From the NCBI GenBank assembly GCA_963805715.1, contig CAWDVK010000004.1, positions 62,001 through 126,000 on the forward strand: a stretch of 64,000 nt of DNA, read 5' to 3'. The stretch comes from CAWDVK01 sp963805715 (lineage in GTDB: Bacteria > Actinomycetota > Actinomycetes > Streptosporangiales > Streptosporangiaceae). Below, one piece after another: positions 18,228 through 27,343 of this stretch (its first letter is position 1; each line of letters starts with the position of its first letter). The notes below the pieces were generated by a model. That model worked only from the letters and a program-made list of their open reading frames with translations, did no database searches and was not told the DNA's origin. The position numbers were made by a program, and so were the translations under genes.

Positions 18228-19424
18228 ATGCGGGAAGCGGTGATAGTCGGCGGCGCAAGGACGCCCACCGGCCGCCTGCTCGGCGGCCTGAGCACTTTCA
18301 GCGGAGCCGGCCTCGGCGGCTTCGCGATCAGGGCAGCGCTGGAGCGCGCCGGCCTGGCTGGTGACCAGGTTGATTACGTGATCATGGGGCAGGTGCTGCA
18401 GGCGGGCGCCGGGCAGATACCGTCCCGGCAGGCGGCCGTGGCCGGGGGCATCCCGATGACGGTGCCGTCCCTCACCATCAACAAGGTCTGCCTGTCCGGC
18501 CTGGACGCCATCGCGCTGGCGGCCCAGCTGATCCGGGCCGGCGAGTTCGACGTGATCGTGGCGGGCGGCATGGAGTCCATGTCGCAGGCACCGCACTTGC
18601 TTCCCGGCTCCCGGCGGGGCTACAAGCTGGGCACGATCGAGCTGCTCGACGCGATGCAGCACGACGGGCTCACCGATCCGTTCGAGCAGATCTCCATGGG
18701 CGAGTCGACCGAGCGGCACAACGCCGGCCTCGGCATTACCCGGCAGCAGCAGGACGAGTTCGCCGCCCGGTCCCATCAGCTGGCGGCGCGGGCCGTCAAG
18801 GACGGGCTGCTGGCGAAGGAGATCGTGCCGGTGGCGGTCCCGCAGCGGCGCGGTGAGCCGGCGATCATCAGCTCCGATGAGGGCATCCGGGCGGAGACCA
18901 CGGCCGAGTCGCTGGCCGCGCTGCGGCCGGCCTTCAGCCGCGAGGGCACCATCACGGCGGGAAATGCCTCGCAGATCTCCGATGGTGCCTGCGCGGTGGT
19001 GGTGATGTCGGCCGAGGCCGCCGCTGCCGCCGGGGCGCCGGTCCTGGCCGAGATCGGCGCGCACGGGGTAGTGGCGGGCCCGGACAACTCGCTGCACTCG
19101 CAGCCGTCGCGGGCGATCGAGCAGGCGCTGGGCAAGGCCGGCCTGGCGGTGGCTGACCTGGACCTGATCGAGATCAACGAGGCGTTCGCCGCCGTCGCCA
19201 TCCAGTCCATGCGGGACCTGGCCGTCGGGCCGGATCGCGTGAACGTGAACGGCGGAGCCATCGCGTTCGGGCACCCCATCGGCGCTTCGGGTGCGCGGCT
19301 CGCGCTGCACCTGGTCTACGAGCTGCGCAGGCGCGGCGGCGGGCTGGGGGCTGCCTCGCTCTGCGGCGGCGGCGGCCAGGGAGACGCCCTGCTGCTGCGG
19401 GTGCCTGCGCCCGACCGTGCCTGA
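18228..19424 (+). CDS. Acetyl-CoA C-acetyltransferase (thiolase)
   Basis: A 398-residue thiolase. The acyl-accepting Cys lies in INKVCLSGLDAIALAA (about residue 90), NEAFAAVAIQ and the His in NVNGGAIAFGHPIGASGAR follow, and the second Cys is in SLCGGGGQGDALLL. It condenses two acetyl-CoA or cleaves acetoacetyl-CoA. Start at ATG 18228 (MREAVIVGGARTPTG); an ATG eight codons upstream is less likely. It overlaps the likely meaB start. Confidence 0.93.
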   Translation: MREAVIVGGARTPTGRLLGGLSTFSGAGLGGFAIRAALERAGLAGDQVDYVIMGQVLQAGAGQIPSRQAAVAGGIPMTVPSLTINKVCLSGLDAIALAAQLIRAGEFDVIVAGGMESMSQAPHLLPGSRRGYKLGTIELLDAMQHDGLTDPFEQISMGESTERHNAGLGITRQQQDEFAARSHQLAARAVKDGLLAKEIVPVAVPQRRGEPAIISSDEGIRAETTAESLAALRPAFSREGTITAGNASQISDGACAVVVMSAEAAAAAGAPVLAEIGAHGVVAGPDNSLHSQPSRAIEQALGKAGLAVADLDLIEINEAFAAVAIQSMRDLAVGPDRVNVNGGAIAFGHPIGASGARLALHLVYELRRRGGGLGAASLCGGGGQGDALLLRVPAPDRA

Positions 19425-20539
19425 CCGGCAGGGACTGCCCGCGCAGGACGCGCCCGGCAGCCAGGCCGCTCCGCACCCGCACGACGCGGCGCACGAGCAC
19501 GACGCGGCGCACATTTACGCCCCGTCCGCGTCAGCCGGAGCAGCTCAGCTGGCCGGCGATCGCGCCTGCGCGGATAGCCGGAGGCCAGGCCGCGGGCCGG
19601 TCGACGCCGAAGCGCTGGTAGCGGCGGCGCGCGATCAGGACCCGCGGGCCCTGGCCCGGCTGGTATCGCTGGTCGAGAACGCGTCGCCGCAGCTGCGGGA
19701 CGTGATGCGGGTCGTCGCGCCGCTGGCCGGGGGAGCGCAGGTGGTCGGCCTGACCGGCTCGCCCGGCGTCGGCAAGTCCACCGTCACCGGTGCGCTGATC
19801 CGGGCCTACCGGGACCGCGGGCTCCGGGTCGGCGTGCTGGCCGTCGATCCGACCTCGCCGTTCAGCGGCGGCGCGCTGCTGGGTGACCGGGTGCGGATGC
19901 AGGAGCACGCGACCGATCCCGGCGTGTACATCAGGTCCATGGCCAGCCGCGGCCACCTGGGCGGACTGGCCTGGGCGACGCCGCAGGCACTGCGCATCCT
20001 GGATGCGGCCGGATTCGAACGTCCTCCTGGTCGAGACCGTGGGCGTCGGCCAGGCCGAGGTGGAGATCGCTTCGCTAGCCGACTCGACCCTCGTCGTCGT
20101 GGCACCGGGGATGGGGGACTCGATCCAGGCGGCCAAGGCCGGGATCCTCGAGGTGGCCGACGTTTTCGTGGTGAACAAGAGCGACCGGCCTGGAGCGCAG
20201 GAGGCGGTCAGGGACTTGCGCAGCATGCTGGCCATGGCGAAGTACGAGAAGGGCGACTGGAAGCCGCCGATCGTCAAGACCGCCGCCTCGGCTGGTGACG
20301 GGATCGCCGATCTCGTCGCCGCCGTGGACGCGCGCTGGGCCTGGCTGGCGGAATCGGGACACCGGGACCGCCTCCGCCTGGCCAGGGCGCGCGAGGAGGT
20401 GGCCGCCATCGCCGTGGCCGAGCTACGGCTCCGGCTGGGCGGGCTGCCGGGCGAGGCGCGGCTGGAGGAGCTCGCGAGCCTGGTCGCGGCGGGTGAGCTT
20501 GATCCCTATACGGCGGCCGATGCGCTCATCACCACCTAG
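19417..20539 (+). pseudogene. meaB: MeaB, GTPase chaperone of B12-dependent acyl-CoA mutase, frameshifted
   Basis: G3E-type GTPase that protects and reloads adenosylcobalamin mutases. Frame one carries DPRALARLVSLVENASPQLR, the P-loop GLTGSPGVGKSTVTGALI, LAVDPTSPFSGGALLGDRVRM and IRSMASRGHLGGLA. The rest (LLVETVGVGQAEVEIASLAD, VVNKSDRPGA) is in the next frame to the stop at 20539. Dropping one A from the AA at 20018-20019 gives the expected DAAGFD-VLLVETVGVGQ join. All motifs are otherwise intact, so a sequencing error or very recent mutation is likely. The start is uncertain: GTG 19417 overlaps the thiolase stop and leaves a His/Ala-rich leader. Confidence 0.85.
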
Positions 20540-20653
20540 CCGCACGCCGCGGCAGCATGGCCGGCCAGGGCCGCGGCAGGGCGGCCCGGTCATGATGCGC
20601 CATCACTGCGCACGGCGTTTGTCCGGCGGCGGCCAAGAGCGGATCCTGGTTGC

Positions 20654-21874
20654 ATGCTGAAGACTCTCCGTTCGGTGCTGCGATTCCGGCCGATCCAGCT
20701 GCAGCCAGCTGACCGCGCGCTCACCCGGGCTGCCTGTGTGGAGGACTTCCGGCGGATCGCCCGGCGGCGGCTGCCGCGCGGCGTGTTCGACTACATCGAC
20801 GGGGGCGCCGAGGACGAGGTGTCGCTGCGCCGGAACGTGATGGCCTTCCGCCGCCTGGAGTTCCGGCCCCGGGTGCTCTGCAATGTCGGCGCGATCGACA
20901 CCTCAGCTACGCTGCTCGGCCAGCGCCAGCCGCTGCCGCTGGTGCTCGCGCCGACCGGCTACACCAGGGTGGCCAGCCCGGCGGGCGAGCTGGACGTGGC
21001 CAGGGCGGCGGCTAAGGCTCAGCTGCCGTACTCGCTCTCGACGATGGCGACTCGCTCGATCGAGGAGGTGGCAGCGGTCAGCGGCGGCCGCAAGTGGTTC
21101 CAGGTCTACGTCTGGCGGGACCGGGGCCTGCTGAAGGACCTGCTTGCCCGCGCGGCCGCGGCCGGGTACGAGGCGATCGTGCTGACCGTCGACACCGCGG
21201 TACTCGGCCGCCGTGAGCGTGATGTCCGGCGCGGCTTCACCCTGCCGCCGAAGGTCGGCATCGGCACCCTGCTGGACGGGGCCGTGCACCCGGGCTGGAC
21301 GTGGGACTTCGTCCGCAGTGAGCCGATCATGTTCGCGAACGTCACCGGCGCGCCCGGAGCCGACGGCACGGAGGCGGTCAACATCGCGCAGTACGTCACC
21401 GACCAGTTCGATCCGGGGCTGTCCTGGCGGGACCTGGACTGGTTCCGCGACGCGTGGAACGGTCCCATCGTGCTCAAGGGCATCCAGACCGTGGCCGACG
21501 CCAGGCTCGCCGCTGACGCCGGGGTCGAGGCCATCGCCCTCTCCAATCACGGCGGCCGCCAGCTGGACGGCTCGCCGGCGCCGATCGAGCTGGTCGCCCC
21601 GGTGGCGGATGCTGTCGGGGACCGCACGGAGATCATCTGCGACGGCGGCATCCGCCGGGGCAGCGACATCGTCAAGGCCGTGGCGCTGGGCGCTCGGGCC
21701 GCGATGATCGGCCGGGCCTACCTGTACGGCCTGGGCGCGGCCGGGCAGCCGGGCGTCGAGCGCGTCCTGGAGATGCTGGCCGCCGACGTGCGCAGGACCA
21801 TGGCGCTAACCGGCTGCCGGTCGATGGCGGACGTGACGCCCGATCTCGTGCGCTGGCGGGGCGGCACGCCGTAA
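20654..21874 (+). CDS. FMN-dependent alpha-hydroxy-acid oxidase/dehydrogenase (LldD-like)
   Basis: A 406-residue TIM-barrel flavoprotein: FDYIDGGAEDEVSLRRN, LAPTGYTRVASPAGE, YSLSTMATRSIEEVA, FQVYVWRDRG, VLKGIQTVADARLA, the signature LSNHGGRQLDGSPAPIE with the catalytic His and Arg, and DGGIRRGSDIVKAVALGA for FMN phosphate binding. It oxidises an L-2-hydroxy acid such as lactate or glycolate to the 2-keto acid. About 115 bases after meaB, apparently its own unit. Confidence 0.92.
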   Translation: MLKTLRSVLRFRPIQLQPADRALTRAACVEDFRRIARRRLPRGVFDYIDGGAEDEVSLRRNVMAFRRLEFRPRVLCNVGAIDTSATLLGQRQPLPLVLAPTGYTRVASPAGELDVARAAAKAQLPYSLSTMATRSIEEVAAVSGGRKWFQVYVWRDRGLLKDLLARAAAAGYEAIVLTVDTAVLGRRERDVRRGFTLPPKVGIGTLLDGAVHPGWTWDFVRSEPIMFANVTGAPGADGTEAVNIAQYVTDQFDPGLSWRDLDWFRDAWNGPIVLKGIQTVADARLAADAGVEAIALSNHGGRQLDGSPAPIELVAPVADAVGDRTEIICDGGIRRGSDIVKAVALGARAAMIGRAYLYGLGAAGQPGVERVLEMLAADVRRTMALTGCRSMADVTPDLVRWRGGTP

Positions 21875-21958
21875 CCGGGCAGCGGTGACTGGCGAGCCCG
21901 GATCTCCCGGCCGCGGCACGAGATCGGAGCGGGCGGCGGGGCCGGGATGGCACCGCGG

Positions 21959-22642
21959 TCAGGCGCTGACCAGGATGCCGTCCGAGAGCGTCAGGACATC
22001 GGCGCAGGCGAGGGCGAGCGCGTCAGCGTCCGAGCCGATGGCCAGCACGCAGGTATCCCGGCTCAGCTCCCGGACAGCATCAGCCAGCGCCCGCAGGTCC
22101 CGTCCGGGCAGGTCGTCCAGCAGTCCGTCGATCAGCAGCAGCTCGGGCTGGTGCACGGCAGCCGCGGCCAGCCTGGCGCGCCGGGCAATGGCATCAGGCG
22201 CCGCGCGCACCGGGACGCCGGCCCAGGGCGTCAGCGATAGCCGGTCCAGCACCGCTGCGGCCAGCAGGTGCCGGTCGCAGCCCGGCAGCCGCGCGGTCTT
22301 CGCGCCGCGCTCGACCACGCCCCGGATCCGGGCTGCGGGCTGCGGCCGGGCATGCCGCCGTGCGATCCCGACCCGGCCCCGCACGGCCGCCCGGCCCCGC
22401 GGCGTGGTCATGTCCTCGCCCAGCACGCGCAGCTCCCCGTAGCTGGGCCGGGCCAGGCCGGCCAGCAGGTCAGCCACGGCGCGGGCCGCGCCGGCGCCCG
22501 GGATGACGATGCCGAGCGGCATGCTCGGCACGCAGTCCATCCGGAAGCTGGCCGAGCGCAGCGCCCAGCCGCGCCCGTGCCGCAGCCCCAGGCCGGCCGC
22601 CAGCACGGGAGCGACCGGCCTGGCAGTTTGGCTGGACCGCAC
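21959..22642 (-). CDS. Degenerate ABC-transporter ATPase-like protein
   Basis: A 227-residue protein with the overall plan of an ABC ATPase but altered motifs. Where a P-loop would read GxxGxGKST, it has GIVIPGAGAARAVADLLAGL (Lys and Thr both Ala). The Walker B region reads PELLLIDGLLDDLPG, with Gly in place of the catalytic Glu. No LSGGQ is visible, only APDAIARRARLAAAA. It probably cannot hydrolyse ATP. GTG start at 22642 by the extent of similarity. Divergent from a MarR gene; the shared region is comparatively AT-rich. Confidence 0.65.
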   Translation of the reverse strand: MRSSQTARPVAPVLAAGLGLRHGRGWALRSASFRMDCVPSMPLGIVIPGAGAARAVADLLAGLARPSYGELRVLGEDMTTPRGRAAVRGRVGIARRHARPQPAARIRGVVERGAKTARLPGCDRHLLAAAVLDRLSLTPWAGVPVRAAPDAIARRARLAAAAVHQPELLLIDGLLDDLPGRDLRALADAVRELSRDTCVLAIGSDADALALACADVLTLSDGILVSA

Positions 22643-22786
22643 ATTATCCCCCGACTGTGCTTGGTCACATGTTCCCCAGCAGGCAATATAACCTTCTGTA
22701 GTCAAGAATATGCACAGACGCCACGTGTCGCCTGATCGTGTCGCGTCAGTGCGCCGCCGGCAGCGGACGGGCTGTCCCGGTACCTT

Positions 22787-23302
22787 GTGCCTGTGGCGAA
22801 GCCGCTGGAACTGCCCTTCGACCCCATCGAGCGCGCCGCCGAGATCTGGGAGCGCCGGTTCGGGGACGCGCGAGCCATGGCCGCGGTGACATCGATCATG
22901 CGCGTGCAGCAGATCCTGCTGGCCGAGCTCGACGCGCTGCTCCGGCCGCACGGGCTGACCTTCGCCCGGTACGAGGCCCTGGTGCTGCTCAGCTTCAGCC
23001 GCGACGGCGCCCTGCCGATGCGCCTGATCGGGGAGCGCCTGATGGTGCACCCGACCAGCGTGACGAACAGCATCCAGCGGCTGGAGGGCCAGCAGCTGGT
23101 CGTGCGGCGCCCCAATCCGCTCGATGGCCGCGGCACCCTGGCCCAGATCACCCCGGCCGGGCGGCAGCTCGTGCAGCGGGCCACCGCCGACCTGATGGCG
23201 GCCGGGTTCGGCGTCGGCGGCTACGCCCCGGAGCAGCTGGAGGAGATGTTCGCGATGCTGCGCGGGCTGCGGGTATCAGCCGGCGACTTCACCGATGACT
23301 AG
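22787..23302 (+). CDS. MarR family transcriptional regulator
   Basis: A 171-residue winged-helix protein: TSIMRVQQILLAELDALLRPHGLTFARYEALVLL (dimer helix and helix 2), MRLIGERLMVHPTSVTNSIQRLEGQ (recognition helix) and the wing VRRPNPLDGRGTLAQITPAG. This strongly conserved MarR subgroup is found in Streptomyces in the same neighbourhood. GTG start at 22787; a second GTG six bases later is possible. It may control the divergent ABC-like gene. Confidence 0.9.
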   Translation: MPVAKPLELPFDPIERAAEIWERRFGDARAMAAVTSIMRVQQILLAELDALLRPHGLTFARYEALVLLSFSRDGALPMRLIGERLMVHPTSVTNSIQRLEGQQLVVRRPNPLDGRGTLAQITPAGRQLVQRATADLMAAGFGVGGYAPEQLEEMFAMLRGLRVSAGDFTDD

Positions 23303-23323
23303 CGGGCCGCGACCGGCGGCCGG

Positions 23324-24745
23324 CTAACTGCCCGAGATCGGATGCGGGCTCCAGGTCGTGCCGCCGTCGCTGGTGATGAAGACCTCGCCGAGGCTGGCGT
23401 CCGCGGGCAGCGCCATTCCGTGCGTCGCCGTGGTCATGCCGACGTAGCTGAACCCGCCGGCCGGGGCCCCGCTCGCGATCGTGGCCGGCTGCCAGGTCTT
23501 CCCGCCGTCGGCGGAGTAGTCGATGCCGGCGGTCGTGGCCAGGATGACCTGGCTGCTGCCGGCCGTGGTGAGCGAGGTGGCCGTCCCGGCAGCTGGCGCG
23601 ATGCCGGCGGGCTTCCAGCTCGCGCCGCCGTCGGCCGATGACCAGACCGACTTCCCGCAGCTGATCAGCAGCGCGGGCCCGGCGGCCAGCAGCCCGTCCG
23701 ACGGCTGGCCGCCGGGCTGCGCCGGGTCGGCCGGGCAGGGAGTGGCGCTGCCGGTCATCTTCCAGGCAGCGCCGGTCAGCGGCCCGCTGAGGATGTAGCC
23801 CGAGGGAGTCAGCAGGTAGCCGGTCCCGGCCTCCGGATTGGCACTGTCGGACCCGATGACCAGGCTGGCGGACCTGTTCCCGTTGGCCCCGATTCGCCCA
23901 TCGCCCGGAAGAGGCACAGGCTGGAAAACGGCGCTGCCCGCTGGCGCCGAGTACAGCGCGAATGTCGTGCAGTTCGCCGCGAAGTCAGGGCCGCCGCCGG
24001 AGCAGAAGGCGAAGATCGCGAAGGCGCGGTTGCCCGCCACCTCCAGGTCAATGACCCGCATGCCGTAGGTCTGCGCCGCCGACCAGTGCAGGCCGCCGTC
24101 GGTGGTGACGTAGAGCTGCGGCCCGAACGCCCAGCCATCCTCGAGGTTGAGGAACCGCACCTGGCTCACGCCCAGGGCGCCGTCAGGCCCGGAGGTCACC
24201 GGCGCGCTGACCCCGTACCAGCTGGCTCCCCAGTCGGAGGTGCCGGCCAGTGACGTGCAGGCCGCCGGCACCGGCCCGGCGCAGTGGCCCGGTGTCCCGG
24301 CCTGGCCGAGCACGGCCCCGACCCCGCCGCCGATCATGGTGATGGAGGTGGGCCTGAAGCTGGCTGGCGCGGCAGCGCCGGAGGTCGTCGCCGACAGAGC
24401 GGTGCCGCCTGCCTGAGCCGGCGCCGTCGCCGCCGGTCCCGTGCCGGGGCTGGCGGCCGGCGCGCTCGTGGCCGGACGCGCGGCAGGAGACTGCGATCGT
24501 GACCGGCCGGCCGCGACCGACTGACCCGGCGGACGAGGGCCGTGCTGGGAGAACGCGGCCGCGATCTGCGGCGCGGCGGCGAGCCCGGCGATGATGACGA
24601 CGGCGCCCGCGGCGGCCAGCAGCGCCTGCCGGCGCTTGCGGCGCCTGGCCTGCCGGTGAACGCGCTCGAATGTGCCCGGCGCCGGGGGCAGGAGTTCCAC
24701 CTCACGGTCCAGCCAGGCGTCGATCTCGTCGCGCGGGCCGCTCAC
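23324..24745 (-). CDS. Membrane-anchored Asp-box (BNR) repeat protein coupled to sigma factor
   Basis: A 473-residue protein. A short cytoplasmic N-terminus (DEIDAWLDREVELLPPAPGTFERVHRQARRRKRRQ) precedes a single membrane helix (about residues 41-64), a Ser/Pro/Ala linker, then an extracytoplasmic beta-propeller-like domain with Asp-box motifs: SDWGASW, TTDGGLHW, SADGGASW, SADGGKTW and TSDGGTTW. Its start overlaps the stop of the sigma-factor gene by 4 bases, so the two are translationally coupled. This is the position of an anti-sigma factor, and the N-terminus could hold sigma; that is an inference. No sialidase catalytic residues were identified. Confidence 0.8.
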   Translation of the reverse strand: MSGPRDEIDAWLDREVELLPPAPGTFERVHRQARRRKRRQALLAAAGAVVIIAGLAAAPQIAAAFSQHGPRPPGQSVAAGRSRSQSPAARPATSAPAASPGTGPAATAPAQAGGTALSATTSGAAAPASFRPTSITMIGGGVGAVLGQAGTPGHCAGPVPAACTSLAGTSDWGASWYGVSAPVTSGPDGALGVSQVRFLNLEDGWAFGPQLYVTTDGGLHWSAAQTYGMRVIDLEVAGNRAFAIFAFCSGGGPDFAANCTTFALYSAPAGSAVFQPVPLPGDGRIGANGNRSASLVIGSDSANPEAGTGYLLTPSGYILSGPLTGAAWKMTGSATPCPADPAQPGGQPSDGLLAAGPALLISCGKSVWSSADGGASWKPAGIAPAAGTATSLTTAGSSQVILATTAGIDYSADGGKTWQPATIASGAPAGGFSYVGMTTATHGMALPADASLGEVFITSDGGTTWSPHPISGS

Positions 24746-25344
24746 GTGCTGTCTCCCAGCGCTGCCTTGAGCCTGGCCCGGGCATGAAACAGGTCCGCCT
24801 TGACCGTCCCTTCCGGCCGTCCCAGCATGCTCGCCACCTCGCGCACGCCGAAGCCGGCGTAGTAGTGCAGCAGGAAGGCACTGCGCAGCTGCGGCGGCAG
24901 GCCCTCGATCAGGGCGCGGACATCAACGTCCTGCGCCGGGTGGCAGGCCGCCTCGCCGGGGGCGGCCGCGGTCATGGTCCTGATGGCCCGGCGCTCACGG
25001 CCGGTCTTGCGCCAGTGATCCCGGACCAGGTTGGTCGCGATCATGTACAGGTAGCTCTGCGGGTTGTCCAGGCCCGACCAGCGGGCGAGCAGCCGGGTGA
25101 ACGCCTCGGATGCGATCTCGTGAGCGGTCTCGTCGTCATCCACCAGCCGCCGGACCCAGCCGGCCAGCCGGGGATAGCACGCATTGAAGAGGTCCTCCGC
25201 CGCCTGGCGATCGGTAGCGCGGAGCCTGGCCACTGAGCTCCCTTGCCCGGATGCCTCGCTGGGCGCCGCTGCCCAGGAGAACTGCACGGTCGCGACGTCA
25301 GCAAGGACTGCCGTGCAGCCGGTGTCGCTCGCGCGATATCGCAT
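24742..25344 (-). CDS. RNA polymerase sigma factor, ECF-type
   Basis: A 200-residue sigma-70 family factor. Region 2 reads AAEDLFNACYPRLAGWVRRLVDDDETAHEIASEAFTRLL, then YLYMIATNLVRDHWRKTGRERR. Region 4 reads IEGLPPQLRSAFLLHYYAGFGVREVASMLGRPEGTVKADLFHARARLKAAL. The start is uncertain: ATG 25344 gives a normal ECF length, but the frame is open to 25473. The downstream overlapping gene encodes the probable anti-sigma/sensor. Divergent from icmA. Confidence 0.87.
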   Translation of the reverse strand: MRYRASDTGCTAVLADVATVQFSWAAAPSEASGQGSSVARLRATDRQAAEDLFNACYPRLAGWVRRLVDDDETAHEIASEAFTRLLARWSGLDNPQSYLYMIATNLVRDHWRKTGRERRAIRTMTAAAPGEAACHPAQDVDVRALIEGLPPQLRSAFLLHYYAGFGVREVASMLGRPEGTVKADLFHARARLKAALGDST

Positions 25345-25494
25345 TGGTTGTACCACATCTTCGCCGGTCGCGGGCCTGCTGAGGACCAGGGCGGGAGCCC
25401 GGTCATCAGCTGAGACGGCGCGGGTGCCGTCGTGGTTGCGGCCTTTTCCCGTGTTTCCTCTCCGGGCCGGCACTGCGTAGACTGGCAGGCAAGA

Positions 25495-25512
25495 TAGTAG
25501 GACGTCCTACTA
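25495..25512. promoter_or_regulatory. Perfect 18-bp palindrome upstream of icmA (probable operator)
   Basis: TAGTAGGACGTCCTACTA is an exact palindrome, AT-rich compared with its surroundings, ending 29 bases before the icmA start. It lies between icmA and the divergent sigma-factor gene. It looks like a binding site for a dimeric repressor; the regulator is unknown. Confidence 0.75.
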
Positions 25513-25541
25513 AATCGCCGCGTGCGAGCCGGAGGAACGTG

Positions 25542-27224
25542 ATGGACGAGCAGGCCAGGTCAGAGCCGGACGCCGGGCGGGAGCGCTGGCAGCGCCGGTT
25601 CAGCGGCGCGCGAAGCCGTGACGCCGATTTCAGCACGCTGTCCGGCCTGGAGCTCGAGCCGGTTTACGGACCGCCTGACGGCGCGGTCGTGCCCGGCTTC
25701 GAGCGGATCGGCTGGCCGGGGGAGTTCCCGTTCACCCGCGGCCTCTACTCGGCCGGCTACCGGGGCAAGCCCTGGACGATCAGGCAGTTCTCCGGCTTCG
25801 GCAACGCGACCCAGACCAACGAGCGGTACAAGATGCTGCTGCAGACCGGCGGCCACGGCCTGTCCGTCGCCTTCGACATGCCGACGCTGATGGGCTGCGA
25901 CTCCGACGACCCGCGCTCGCGCGGGGAGGTCGGCCATTGCGGGGTCGCCATCGACTCGGCGGCCGACATGGACACCCTGTTCAGCGGCATCCAGCTGGCT
26001 GATGTCACCACGTCCATGACGATCAGCGGGCCCGCCGTGCCGGTCTTCTGCATGTACCTGGCAGCCGCCCAGCGGCAGGGAGCCGACGTCGGGAAGCTGA
26101 ACGGCACCCTGCAGACCGACATCTTCAAGGAGTACATCGCGCAGAAGGAATGGCTGTTCCCGCCTGAGCCGCACCTGCGGCTGATCGGCGACCTGATGGA
26201 GTTCTGCGCGGCCGAGATCCCGGACTACAAGCCGCTCTCGGTGTCGGGCTACCACATCAGGGAGGCCGGCTCCACGGCCGCGCAGGAGCTGGCCTTCACC
26301 CTGGCTGATGGCTTCGGTTACGTCGAGCTGGGGCTGTCCCGCGGGCTGGATATCGAGACGTTCCCGCCCGGCCTGTCGTTCTTCTTCGATGCCCACATCG
26401 ACTTCTTCGAGGAGATCGCCAAGTTCCGGGCCGCCCGCAGGATCTGGGCGCGCTGGATGCGGGACGTGTACGGCGCCCGCACCGAGCGGGCGCAGTGGCT
26501 GCGCTTCCACACCCAGACGGCCGGGGTGTCGCTGACCGCCCAGCAGCCGGAGCTGAACATCGTCCGGACCGCGATCGAGGCGCTCGCGGCGGTGCTGGGC
26601 GGGACCAACTCCCTGCACACCAATGCGCTGGACGAGGTACTGGCGCTGCCCAGCGAGAAGGCGGCCGAGATCGCCATGCGCACCCAGCAGGTGCTCATGG
26701 AGGAGACCGGAGTGGCCAATGTCGCGGATCCGCTGGGCGGCTCGTGGTACCTGGAGGCCCTGACCGACCGGCTGGAAGCCGAGGCGGAAGAGACGTTCGC
26801 GAAGATCCGGTCGATGAGCCCGGACGGGTCGGTGACCGGCGGGATCCTGCGGGGGATCGAGGACGGCTGGTTCATGGCCGAGATCGCCGAGGCGTCGTTC
26901 AGTTACCAGCAGAAGCTGGAGAAGGGCGACAAGAAGGTCGTCGGGGTCAACTGCTACACCGACACGGTCGAGAATCCGATGGAGATCCTCCGGGTCAGCC
27001 ACGAGGTAGAACTCGAGCAGGTCAGGGTGCTGGCCCAGCGGCGCAAGCGGCGGGACCGGGCCGCCGTCGAGGCCGCGCTGGCGGCTGTCGTGGCCGCGGT
27101 GCGCTCGGGCGGGAACATGATCCCGCCGATGATCGCCGCGGCGGCAGCGGAGGCGACCCTGGGCGAGATCTGCGGGGCGCTGCGCGAGGAGTGGGGCGGC
27201 TACTCCGAGACGCCCGCCTTCTGA
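25542..27224 (+). CDS. icmA: Isobutyryl-CoA mutase large subunit
   Basis: A 560-residue substrate-binding subunit of an adenosylcobalamin-dependent acyl-CoA mutase, without the C-terminal B12 domain of methylmalonyl-CoA mutase. The specificity residues identify it: RQFSGFGNATQTNERYKML has Phe where methylmalonyl-CoA mutase has Tyr89, and EYIAQKEWLFPP has Gln where that enzyme has Arg207; Phe plus Gln is the isobutyryl-CoA mutase pattern. It converts isobutyryl-CoA to n-butyryl-CoA and needs a small B12-binding subunit (IcmB), not seen in this window. ATG 25542 follows GGAGGA; a GTG lies one codon earlier. Confidence 0.92.
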   Translation: MDEQARSEPDAGRERWQRRFSGARSRDADFSTLSGLELEPVYGPPDGAVVPGFERIGWPGEFPFTRGLYSAGYRGKPWTIRQFSGFGNATQTNERYKMLLQTGGHGLSVAFDMPTLMGCDSDDPRSRGEVGHCGVAIDSAADMDTLFSGIQLADVTTSMTISGPAVPVFCMYLAAAQRQGADVGKLNGTLQTDIFKEYIAQKEWLFPPEPHLRLIGDLMEFCAAEIPDYKPLSVSGYHIREAGSTAAQELAFTLADGFGYVELGLSRGLDIETFPPGLSFFFDAHIDFFEEIAKFRAARRIWARWMRDVYGARTERAQWLRFHTQTAGVSLTAQQPELNIVRTAIEALAAVLGGTNSLHTNALDEVLALPSEKAAEIAMRTQQVLMEETGVANVADPLGGSWYLEALTDRLEAEAEETFAKIRSMSPDGSVTGGILRGIEDGWFMAEIAEASFSYQQKLEKGDKKVVGVNCYTDTVENPMEILRVSHEVELEQVRVLAQRRKRRDRAAVEAALAAVVAAVRSGGNMIPPMIAAAAAEATLGEICGALREEWGGYSETPAF

Positions 27225-27343
27225 CGCCGCCGCCCGCTCCGCCCTGCCGCTGAACGGCCTCTCCATCCGGCTGACCGGCGCCACGATCGTGCACGGGGCC
27301 GACGGGTGCCAACCCGGTGCCGGCCATGCGGCAGGATGGAGTC

